Part shown: positions 16,065 through 21,977 of the stretch, piece after piece
How the letters are laid out: each line of letters opens with the position of its first letter
Position numbering within the stretch: the stretch's first letter is position 1
From: a virus
Direction: 5' to 3' (one strand)
DNA: 21,977 nt
Virus record (IMG/VR): IMGVR_UViG_3300007960_000235
Location: 1-21,977 of that record
The notes under the pieces: generated by a model
Databases searched by the model: none
Seen by the model: only the letters and a program-made list of their open reading frames with translations
Told to the model about the DNA's origin: nothing
Translations under genes and position numbers: made by a program

Positions 16065-16868
16065 TCATCTCCAATAATATTCTGATCTCTGAAATCTGAG
16101 GTCCTTGGCCCTGCTGCGCCCTTCGCGTTTTCTGCTACCTTTGAGATGATCCAAATATGCACCCCATTCTGTATTAATTAATGGATGACCTTCTCCGTTA
16201 AACAGATCTTGTGCCATGTCCAGATTGTTCATGGGTAATGAATCCAGTACCGATTTAAACACATAACTGTCGTGCCATTCTTTGAGAGTAAAAATTCCAT
16301 GTTCAGCGTCTTCGTAATAACGCTCGAATTTTTCCAGGAAGTTTTTGGTATTCTGATGTTCCAGATTCAAGGAATACAGTCCACATTCTGGATATTTTCT
16401 ACCACGACCCAAAAAGCACACATCATATTGTTCAGGCATCAACTGTTTAATTTTATCGATACTAATAGGACTATGGCAATATACATCACCGTCCATCCAA
16501 ATTAACGTGCCTGATTCCACTTCCTGAGCACAGGCAAAAATTGAATAAACTTTGTGTGCAAAACGAATGGCATCCCACTTAAATGCTTTTCTGGCATCTT
16601 TGCGTTTGCTTTTTTCAGGATCTGCTGAAATGTCACCACTGGCACGTGGATCGTTTTTCCAGCGTTCTTTGAATGCCAGCATTTTGGGGCTGCTTTGTTT
16701 TAGATCTCTGACTACCAGATTGGGTGCGGATTCTGCGACTTCACAGTCTTCGGCATAAACATAAAGATTAATTTCAGATGGCCAATTCTTCAGGAATGAT
16801 TCGACCATGCGTTTTCCGTACAGATCATATCCGTTTTTGTTAAATGTAGTGACTACTGTATATTGCAT
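16065..16868 (-). CDS. GT-A-like glycosyltransferase on the opposite strand
   Basis: This is the only minus-strand gene of the window. It has 267 residues with TLIWMDGDVYCHSPI (about 121-135), whose DGD fits the GT-A metal motif. It is a paralogue of the plus-strand gene at 10678 by shared start, DxD position and the closing WGAYLDHLKGSRK. The stop directly abuts the stop of the 15120 gene, and only 13 bases separate its start from the next plus-strand start. No Shine-Dalgarno is visible. TATAAATA on this strand (16882-16875) ends six bases before the ATG. It looks like an inverted cassette within a co-directional string. Confidence 0.75.
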   Translation of the reverse strand: MQYTVVTTFNKNGYDLYGKRMVESFLKNWPSEINLYVYAEDCEVAESAPNLVVRDLKQSSPKMLAFKERWKNDPRASGDISADPEKSKRKDARKAFKWDAIRFAHKVYSIFACAQEVESGTLIWMDGDVYCHSPISIDKIKQLMPEQYDVCFLGRGRKYPECGLYSLNLEHQNTKNFLEKFERYYEDAEHGIFTLKEWHDSYVFKSVLDSLPMNNLDMAQDLFNGEGHPLINTEWGAYLDHLKGSRKREGRSRAKDLRFQRSEYYWR

Positions 16869-16874
16869 AATTAA

Positions 16875-16882
16875 TATTTATA
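16875..16882 (-). promoter_or_regulatory. Perfect T4 late-promoter box before the minus-strand gene
   Basis: Read on the minus strand, TATAAATA matches the T4 late consensus exactly and is followed after six bases by the ATG of the gene ending at 16065. A transcript starting at normal distance would have no leader or almost none. Confidence 0.5.
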
Positions 16883-17718
16883 TGGCACAAAAGAGCATAG
16901 CATACTTTCCAAAACAGGTCGCACTCAACGGTTCTGATGTTCTCAAAGACTTTTTAAAAGGCGCAACCAAACATGGCATGGTGCCTGTGGAGAATAGCAT
17001 GGATGCTGACTATGCTGTGATATGGTCTGTGTTGTGGAACGGCAGAATGGCGGCAAATCAGCGTGTGTATGAACATTATAGACATTTCAATAAACCAGTG
17101 TTTGTTATAGATGTGGGTGCATTACACCGCGAAGTTACCTGGAAAGTAGCCCTCAACAACATCAATGCACATGGTTATTATGGCCACGAACTGGATTTGG
17201 ATCCAGATCGTCCAAAAAAACTGGGCATCAGTTTACGAACGCAAACACATAATAACGGCAAAATATTAATTGCCACGCAGCACCGCAGAAGCCAACAAGT
17301 CAAAGATGTTAATATTGAACAATGGGTCATTCAGATGTACAATAAAATTACGTCAATTACTGATCGGCCAGTTGTAATACGTCCTCACCCCAGATGTAAT
17401 CTTGACGTATATCATTTGCCAGTGGGTGTGGAAATACAAAAACCAGTTAAAATTGCCAACAGCTATGATAAATTTGATTTAGAATATGATTGGTATGCTA
17501 TTGTAAACTACAACAGTGGTCCGGGCATTCAGGGAGCTCTCAATGGGTGTCATGTTATAGTTAATGATTCCAGTCTGGCATATCCAGTTTCAACCACACT
17601 GGAAAATCCTGTTTATACACCACGCGATGAATGGTTGATAAGTATTGCACACACGGAATACACCCGAGAAGAACTCAGACAAGGCTTATGTCTAAAAAGG
17701 CTAGCAGAAAAGCTCTAG
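16882..17718 (+). CDS. GT-B-like glycosyltransferase, family copy 4
   Basis: The protein has 278 residues from the ATG at 16882; an upstream frame extending into the minus-strand gene is not supported because the homologous start YFPKQ matches just after this ATG. DRPVVIRPHPRC and YAIVNYNSGPGIQGALNG are the donor-site segments, followed by NDSSLAYPVS and a closing C-terminal helix. It is closest by eye to the 15120 protein over the N-terminal half. No Shine-Dalgarno is seen. Its last 31 bases overlap the next gene. Confidence 0.62.
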   Translation: MAQKSIAYFPKQVALNGSDVLKDFLKGATKHGMVPVENSMDADYAVIWSVLWNGRMAANQRVYEHYRHFNKPVFVIDVGALHREVTWKVALNNINAHGYYGHELDLDPDRPKKLGISLRTQTHNNGKILIATQHRRSQQVKDVNIEQWVIQMYNKITSITDRPVVIRPHPRCNLDVYHLPVGVEIQKPVKIANSYDKFDLEYDWYAIVNYNSGPGIQGALNGCHVIVNDSSLAYPVSTTLENPVYTPRDEWLISIAHTEYTREELRQGLCLKRLAEKL

Positions 17719-18473
17719 AAGCACCACTGGTTCCAGACCCGCCCAGTGTGCCTCAGAATAAAACAGGCGCACCTGTTGATTGCGCCTGTGTGATTCACGG
17801 ATCATATTATTCATTTGATTATGTACACAAATTGTACAATGGATTATGCCGTAACTTATCCAAACCAGTGCGTTTGCATGTTTATACCGAAGCAGAACGC
17901 ATTGTGCCGGGGCCATACATTCATCATCCACTAAAAAATCTAGGTGTTGAGGGACCCAAAAAAAGCTGGTGGTACAAAACACAACTGTTTGACAGCACTC
18001 AGTTTTCTGGTCAACTGTTATATTTAGATCTTGATGTCGTTATTGTAGACAACATTGATTTTTTTACTGAACTTTCCACTGATTGTTTTTGGGGAATCAG
18101 AGATTTTAGATACTTGTTTAATAAAACACGGCGCAATCTAAACAGCAGCATCATGTATTTTGATACACAAAAATTTAATTATGTGTGGCAGCAATTTTTG
18201 TCTAATCCTGATGAGCATATGAGACGATTACACGGAGATCAGGATTTTATTGATCGCGCGATACCGCCCACTGATAAAAAGTTTTTTGATGAAGACTTAA
18301 TAAAGAGCTGGCGTTGGCAACTGTTGGATGGTGGTTATGACGTCAAAACCAGACGACATCGCAATCCCGGTTCTGGTACTAAAATTACAACTCCAACCAG
18401 AGTCATGGTTTTTCATGGAAAACCAAAAATACACGATGTAAATGATGCAATTATTCATAAATACTGGTGTTAA
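17688..18473 (+). CDS. GT-A-like glycosyltransferase with HGDQDF motif
   Basis: This is a 261-residue protein. LLYLDLDVVIVDNID (about 110-124) supplies the metal DLD at 114-116, LHGDQDFIDRA (about 181-191) is the acceptor-side motif, and MVFHGKPKIHD near the end is the donor-phosphate motif. All are usual in GT8-type and related enzymes. The N-terminus has a basic, proline-rich stretch of about 25 residues. The ATG at 17688 has AAGG just upstream and is preferred over a longer frame beginning at 17631. It closes the main glycosyltransferase string. Donor and acceptor unknown. Confidence 0.8.
   Translation: MSKKASRKALEAPLVPDPPSVPQNKTGAPVDCACVIHGSYYSFDYVHKLYNGLCRNLSKPVRLHVYTEAERIVPGPYIHHPLKNLGVEGPKKSWWYKTQLFDSTQFSGQLLYLDLDVVIVDNIDFFTELSTDCFWGIRDFRYLFNKTRRNLNSSIMYFDTQKFNYVWQQFLSNPDEHMRRLHGDQDFIDRAIPPTDKKFFDEDLIKSWRWQLLDGGYDVKTRRHRNPGSGTKITTPTRVMVFHGKPKIHDVNDAIIHKYWC
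18456..18463 (+). promoter_or_regulatory. Late-promoter-like box before the 18501 gene
   Basis: CATAAATA differs from the T4 late consensus TATAAATA at one base and lies 37 bases before the next ATG, leaving room for the GGAG at 18489-18492. It sits inside the end of the preceding gene. Confidence 0.4.
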
Positions 18474-18475
18474 CA

Positions 18476-18489
18476 CAAAAACGTTTTTG
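18476..18489. repeat. 14-base perfect palindrome before the 18501 gene
   Basis: CAAAAACGTTTTTG begins three bases after the stop at 18471-18473 and abuts the GGAG of the next gene. It could mask the ribosome site or act as an operator. Confidence 0.5.
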
Positions 18490-18500
18490 GAGAAATAACA

Positions 18501-19040
18501 ATGGCAACACGTACAATTAAATTTCTAGGTAAGGCATACTCAGAATCAGGAGATGTCAGCCTCGAAGTTAATATTAATGGAAATCAGGTACATAACAGCA
18601 CAGTAACAACGAAAACACCAACTGGGACTGAAAACACAGATGACCTTTATGAAATGTTTACTTTTGACATAGACAGTAGCGTTTCTGGAAACATTCCGGT
18701 TAGTATTGCAGTTAGTGGCGGAACGGCATACTTTGGTTTGCTTAATGGAAACTATTCTGGGTTTGAAGCAACACGCAGAGAAGATGGAACTCTTGTGTTT
18801 CCGTTAGAAGTAACAGTCGCTCCAGGAGATTTCTATAGAGATTTAAACAATAACACAGCAGAAAGCGACGGCAAATCCAACGTAAGTATCGAACCATTAA
18901 ACGGTGCAACTGTTACACGCGAACCACTAGATAATACCTATTATGGGGATTGGCATTACAGAATTCCAGACGGATCTACATTTACGTGTGATTATTACAT
19001 TGATCCAAGTCTAGAAATTCTGGAAGTACCGACAGAATAA
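18501..19040 (+). CDS. Small beta-rich protein, possibly carbohydrate-binding or virion-associated
   Basis: The 179-residue protein is rich in Thr, Ser, Asn, Gly and aromatic residues with few predicted helices. The opening IKFLGKAYSESGDVSLEVNI resembles the strand layout of CBM36/CBM60-type beta-sandwich modules, which bind sugars through calcium; no calcium site can be assigned. There is no signal peptide. GGAG lies eight bases before the ATG, and a late-type box and a palindrome precede it, while a terminator follows. Late timing and fold would fit a virion decoration or fibre-associated protein. Function not established. Confidence 0.65.
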   Translation: MATRTIKFLGKAYSESGDVSLEVNINGNQVHNSTVTTKTPTGTENTDDLYEMFTFDIDSSVSGNIPVSIAVSGGTAYFGLLNGNYSGFEATRREDGTLVFPLEVTVAPGDFYRDLNNNTAESDGKSNVSIEPLNGATVTREPLDNTYYGDWHYRIPDGSTFTCDYYIDPSLEILEVPTE

Positions 19041-19073
19041 AAAATTCTTTAATATTACAAGAAGAATTTATTA

Positions 19074-19101
19074 ATGGGGTCTAGACAGACCCCATTTTTT
19101 T
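19074..19101 (+). terminator. Rho-independent terminator closing the accessory region
   Basis: ATGGGGTCT (19074-19082) pairs with AGACCCCAT (19087-19095) around the loop AGAC, followed by a run of T to 19101. Confidence 0.9.
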
Positions 19102-19129
19102 GCCTATAATATATACATAGATCAATAAA

Positions 19130-19151
19130 TTTGTTGTAAAAATACAACAAA
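19130..19151. repeat. Inverted repeat upstream of the ATPase promoter
   Basis: TTTGTTGTA (19130-19138) and TACAACAAA (19143-19151) are perfect nine-base arms around AAAA, ending nine bases before the -35. This is a candidate operator. Confidence 0.5.
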
Positions 19152-19159
19152 AATAGTAA

Positions 19160-19188
19160 TTGACAATCACTACAAAAGTAACTATAAT
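19160..19188 (+). promoter_or_regulatory. Consensus sigma-70 promoter for the ATPase gene
   Basis: TTGACA (19160-19165), a 17-base spacer and TATAAT (19183-19188) match the bacterial housekeeping consensus exactly. It is followed by GGAG (19219-19222), six bases before the start. This is expected of a phage early promoter used by host RNA polymerase. The 188-base stretch from 19041 to 19228 contains no gene; it holds the terminator, an extra TATAAT (19105-19110), the inverted repeat and this promoter. Confidence 0.85.
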
Positions 19189-19228
19189 AAACACTCATTC
19201 AACAACATAGTAAACGTAGGAGTTAGAT

Positions 19229-20248
19229 ATGAATGTGCGTATTTCTTATGGTACATATCGTGCAGACAACGGGTCTGTACAAGAAGTACACGATCAAATT
19301 TTTGAGGCAATTGCTCCTGTTAAACACGGCAAAAAGGGAGCATACATTACTGTGCGTGCCAATGACACAGTTAAATCACAGCGAGATAAAATCCGGGTAA
19401 AAATTCAAGAACAAGATCTTGAATATCTGGATGCACCACTTCTGTCGCCAACGACTGCACAACTTACAGAAACTGATGATCAAGTCATGGACCGCATTGA
19501 AACACGGTTCAATGTTCTGGAAGAGATGACACGAGCAGCAATCAACAGTAATGTTCGAGCAATGATTGTGGTGGGTCCGCCGGGTGTGGGTAAAAGTTAT
19601 GGAGTACAAGCACAACTTGAAAAAAGTTCTATGTTTGATCGTCTGGCAGGCAGCAAGGTCAAGTATGAAGTTGTTAAAGGTGCTATGACCCCAATCGGGT
19701 TATATGCCACACTTTACAACCATGCCGATAAAGGCAATGTGCTTGTGTTTGACGATTGCGACAGCATCTTGCTCGACGATTTATCACTGAATTTGCTTAA
19801 AGCGGCCCTTGATTCTGGGAAGAAGCGCACTATCCACTGGAATGCGGACAGTTCGCTGCTGCGTCGTGAAGGTATCCCAGACCGCTTTGACTTCCACGGC
19901 GCAGTAATTTTTATTACTAACCTGAAGTTTGACCATGTGCGCAGCAAGAAGTTGCAGGATCACTTGGAAGCACTTCAGAGTCGTTGCCACTATATTGATC
20001 TAACTCTAGACACCATGCGTGACCGTTTATTGCGCATCAAACAAATTCATCGCAAGGGTGACCTGTTTGAACACTACTTTTTTCAAGGTAATGAGGGAGA
20101 ACAGGTAATTACTTTTATGGAAGAGAATCAAAATAAACTGCGTGAAATGAGTTTGCGCATGGCGCTCAAGCTGGCAGACTTAATTAAGGTCAGTCCTACT
20201 CGTTGGAAGGACATGGCCGAAGTAACTTGCATGAAGACAAGTTTTTAA
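19229..20248 (+). CDS. AAA+ ATPase of T4-like marine phages
   Basis: This is a 339-residue protein. The N-terminal 95 residues are not recognised. The AAA+ core has Walker A GPPGVGKS at 116-123, Walker B VLVFDDCDS at 171-179, sensor 1 Asn231 in AVIFITN, and a likely arginine finger in SRC at about 252. The family is common in T4-like marine phages but its role is not settled; the AAA+ core suggests a motor or remodeller. It begins a new transcription unit with a consensus promoter and ends at a pair of hairpins and a terminator. Confidence 0.85.
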   Translation: MNVRISYGTYRADNGSVQEVHDQIFEAIAPVKHGKKGAYITVRANDTVKSQRDKIRVKIQEQDLEYLDAPLLSPTTAQLTETDDQVMDRIETRFNVLEEMTRAAINSNVRAMIVVGPPGVGKSYGVQAQLEKSSMFDRLAGSKVKYEVVKGAMTPIGLYATLYNHADKGNVLVFDDCDSILLDDLSLNLLKAALDSGKKRTIHWNADSSLLRREGIPDRFDFHGAVIFITNLKFDHVRSKKLQDHLEALQSRCHYIDLTLDTMRDRLLRIKQIHRKGDLFEHYFFQGNEGEQVITFMEENQNKLREMSLRMALKLADLIKVSPTRWKDMAEVTCMKTSF

Positions 20249-20343
20249 TCAGAGAACACAATATGCTATGTTGAACTCCTACGTTCTTTGGTTAAAAAGT
20301 AGCTAAGAAACACATTCAAGTTGAACTCCCAAGTTTCTTAGTT
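20242..20343 (+). ncRNA. Tandem structured RNA hairpins in the ATPase 3' region
   Basis: Hairpin 1 pairs 20242-20257 with 20283-20298 (16 pairs, two G-U) and includes the ATPase stop codon. Hairpin 2 pairs 20301-20311 with 20333-20343 (11 pairs, one G-U). Both loops (25 and 21 bases) begin with ACA and contain GTTGAACTCC in the same place. The lower stems differ at several positions while staying paired, for example G-C against A-U and C-G against U-A. Hairpin 2 is followed by a T run (to 20347), so it may also act as a terminator. No known RNA family is recognised. Confidence 0.6.
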
Positions 20344-20348
20344 TTTTG

Positions 20349-20380
20349 GCGCAAGATGAAATACTCTTGCGCTTTTTTTT
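20349..20380 (+). terminator. Rho-independent terminator before the 20402 gene
   Basis: GCGCAAGA (20349-20356) pairs with TCTTGCGC (20365-20372) around an eight-base loop, followed by eight T. Confidence 0.92.
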
Positions 20381-20386
20381 ATCTTG

Positions 20387-20395
20387 TGTTATAAT
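20387..20395 (+). promoter_or_regulatory. Extended -10 promoter at the start of the 20402 gene
   Basis: TGTTATAAT is an exact TGn-TATAAT element. It ends six bases before the ATG at 20402, so transcription would start at or next to the start codon. Confidence 0.65.
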
Positions 20396-20401
20396 AAGTG
20401 T

Positions 20402-21523
20402 ATGATAAGAAAAGTCATAGATCGAGATTCGGCACATTTGTGGATGCGTGAAAACTTGCGCTTCAGTCGCTACGACATTAACTTTGTGGAAAATGTTGCA
20501 CGCTATATCGATCGAGGACGTTCGCTCACAGTCAAACAAAATGACTTGTGGGAAAAGATTGTACACAAGTATCGCAAGCAGATATTTTCAGAATCAAACG
20601 GCACAATCACAGACGAACTTATTTTAGACAAACAATGGACTAATCCTGTTGTAGAGTTTGATCCTGAATATGCTCCATTATTATGGATCAAAGACGATCA
20701 CATCTGTTTGCGCTTTCCCTATAACAAAGACACAGTAGCAGACCTACGCAGAATGCTACAGGATACCGGACACGACTACGGACTAATATCATATGTTCAT
20801 CCGGATCAGTATTTTAGTTGGGACAAACAACAACGCATTTGGCACGGTACTGCATACGCAACACTAATCCGAGATTTAACAGAGTTTGCACTTGATCACG
20901 AGTTTGCAATTGATGCAAGCGTAAAAGAAATTGTAGATTCGGTATCTGGCGACGAGTTTGATTGGTGTCCAGTTGCAGAACTACACGGCGACGGCTACAT
21001 GGTGAGTAATTTAAGTGCAGGTTTACTACGAGCATTACCCGCAAACGAGATTACACTTGATACAGTACGTGAACTTGTTGGACTAAAAGTTACAATCAGT
21101 GATGCAATGCAGAGTCGTGTAGCACAGAAATACGGGGTTCAACTAGGTCGCATTGCATGTCAGCGAACAGCAACCGTAATGGTAGATGATATCAACACAC
21201 TTAAAGAATATTTTAAACGTACCGATCATCGACTAGTTGTTTATCATAGACAGTATCAACAGTATACAGACGCAACCGCAAATGAAGAACAAGAAACACT
21301 TACGCCAACAAAGTTTGTTAGTTTGGCAGATTTTAGAGCGCACAACAAAGGGTTAGGTGACTATTATGTGTACAGTAAAGACACAGATAACTATACACTA
21401 GACCACGGAGTTGATTGTGTGGTGTTTATGCCCGATGTATCGTTTCCGTTTGATGCATTATCTAACATTGCTAAGAAGGTAATTACAGTAGTACAAAATG
21501 AAACTAGCACGCCTAATAATTAA
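20402..21523 (+). CDS. Conserved-type phage protein of unknown function before uvsW
   Basis: This is a 373-residue protein from the ATG at 20402; an upstream TTG frame would cross the promoter. No catalytic motif was found. Residues about 95-160 show a strand-helix pattern ending in a WDKQQRIWHG turn, which resembles the ssDNA-binding HARP-like accessory domain of SNF2 helicases, but only loosely. It overlaps uvsW by 26 bases and probably acts with it. The gene lies downstream of a canonical terminator and has its own extended -10, so it starts a separate unit, possibly leaderless. Confidence 0.75.
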   Translation: MIRKVIDRDSAHLWMRENLRFSRYDINFVENVARYIDRGRSLTVKQNDLWEKIVHKYRKQIFSESNGTITDELILDKQWTNPVVEFDPEYAPLLWIKDDHICLRFPYNKDTVADLRRMLQDTGHDYGLISYVHPDQYFSWDKQQRIWHGTAYATLIRDLTEFALDHEFAIDASVKEIVDSVSGDEFDWCPVAELHGDGYMVSNLSAGLLRALPANEITLDTVRELVGLKVTISDAMQSRVAQKYGVQLGRIACQRTATVMVDDINTLKEYFKRTDHRLVVYHRQYQQYTDATANEEQETLTPTKFVSLADFRAHNKGLGDYYVYSKDTDNYTLDHGVDCVVFMPDVSFPFDALSNIAKKVITVVQNETSTPNN

Positions 21524-21977
21524 AGACGAAGTAAACGTTAAGATCGAAGGACTGGATTTACCGGTGCGCAAAGCATTGGTTAATAAGTTTAAGTATGTTG
21601 TGCCCCACGCACGCTACTTGCCAGCAGTAAGATTAGGACGCTGGGACGGTAAAGTAGCATTCTTCCAGCTTGGTGGCAGCACATATGTTAATTTGCTTCC
21701 GGATATTGTACCTGTACTTGCTGAGTACAACTATGATGTTGCTGTAGATGATCAACGAGAATATCAGACAGCGTTTGAGTTTGAACGTGTAGAAACAGAT
21801 TCCTTTAGTCATGTACATTGGCCCAAAGGACACCCAGCAGAGGGACAGCCTATTGAATTGCGTGATTACCAAATTGAAGTTGTTAATAACTTTCTGGAGA
21901 ATCCACAGAGCTTACAAGAGATTGCTACAGGTGCCGGTAAGACACTTATGACAGCAGCTCTTAGTCAGCGTGTTGAA
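21498..21977 (+). CDS. uvsW: UvsW-like helicase, N-terminal part cut by the window edge
   Basis: The first 160 residues of a superfamily 2 helicase are present. The Q-like motif LRDYQ is at 121-125 and motif I, ATGAGKT, at 143-149 (Walker A), followed by LMTAAL. The N-terminal 115 residues match the DNA-binding domain of T4 UvsW in layout, including GRWDGK at 47-52. T4 UvsW (about 500 residues) unwinds D-loops, R-loops and branched DNA and helps control replication start and fork regression. The DEAD-box part is beyond the edge. It starts inside the end of the upstream gene. Confidence 0.9.
   Translation, partial: MKLARLIIKDEVNVKIEGLDLPVRKALVNKFKYVVPHARYLPAVRLGRWDGKVAFFQLGGSTYVNLLPDIVPVLAEYNYDVAVDDQREYQTAFEFERVETDSFSHVHWPKGHPAEGQPIELRDYQIEVVNNFLENPQSLQEIATGAGKTLMTAALSQRVE

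Noticed and set aside
16272-16758. Plus-strand frames inside the minus-strand gene
   Set aside because: They are shadows of a gene with a clear DxD and a paralogue; there is no ribosome site.
16807-16881. N-terminal extension of the 16882 protein
   Set aside because: It lies in the opposite-strand gene and lacks similarity to the sister copies, whose homologous start is just after the ATG at 16882.
16061-16885. Inverted repeats flanking the minus-strand gene as an invertible switch
   Set aside because: Both edges are AT-rich but no convincing matching arms were found by eye, and no recombinase is in the window.
19041-19073. Weak hairpin AAATTCTT/AAGAATTT as a second terminator
   Set aside because: Eight mostly A-U pairs with a long loop and no T run; the strong terminator lies just downstream.
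20270-20343. The hairpin pair as tRNA or tRNA-like genes
   Set aside because: GTTGAACTCC only loosely recalls a T-arm; there is no cloverleaf, anticodon arm or CCA end.

Overview
The window looks like about 22 kb of a marine T4-like myovirus. This rests on four recombination and replication genes of the T4 core in one orientation: gp32 (70-1041), uvsX (3964-5091), uvsY (6591-7043) and the N-terminal third of a uvsW-type helicase running off the right edge (21498-21977). An AAA+ ATPase (19229-20248) and an unidentified protein that overlaps uvsW complete the core. No tRNA, rRNA, CRISPR array, transposase or integrase was seen. The host cannot be named. No photosynthesis gene is present, so nothing favours a cyanophage over a phage of a heterotroph.

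Layout. gp32 ends at a strong terminator (1058-1100). It is followed by a 23-residue membrane peptide, an amidinotransferase-like enzyme, a glycosyltransferase-like protein and a sulfotransferase-like protein. After uvsX come a small acidic protein and a radical SAM enzyme, then uvsY. From 7030 to 18473 there is an almost uninterrupted, overlapping gene string: two methyltransferases, a second sulfotransferase-like protein, four members of one GT-B-like family (9012, C-terminal half of 13687, 15120, 16882), five GT-A-like proteins (9998, 10678, 11457, 16868 on the minus strand, 17688), a nucleotidyltransferase-kinase fusion (12173) and a HAD-phosphatase/GT-B fusion (13687). It ends with a small beta-rich protein that may bind carbohydrate (18501). 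The replication-type genes resume after a terminator and a consensus sigma-70 promoter.

How the genes may work together (inference). The 12173 kinase and nucleotidyltransferase domains, with the HAD domain of the next gene, have the catalytic classes needed to make a nucleotide-activated sugar or polyol. About ten glycosyltransferase-like genes could assemble or transfer it. Methyl-, sulfo- and amidino-transferases could decorate the product. The target could be virion proteins, the host envelope or phage DNA; the sequence does not decide.

Regulatory features include four AGGCATA repeats in the gp32 leader, T4-late-type and sigma-70-type boxes (several placed so that the transcript would start at or next to the start codon), three unrelated perfect palindromes at gene junctions, and a tandem pair of hairpins after the ATPase gene. 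The two hairpins differ in stem sequence but keep pairing and share a loop motif. Composition is uneven: core genes look moderately GC-rich, while several accessory genes (2345-3918, 5335-6576, 7781-8440) are clearly AT-richer by eye, which suggests separate acquisition.
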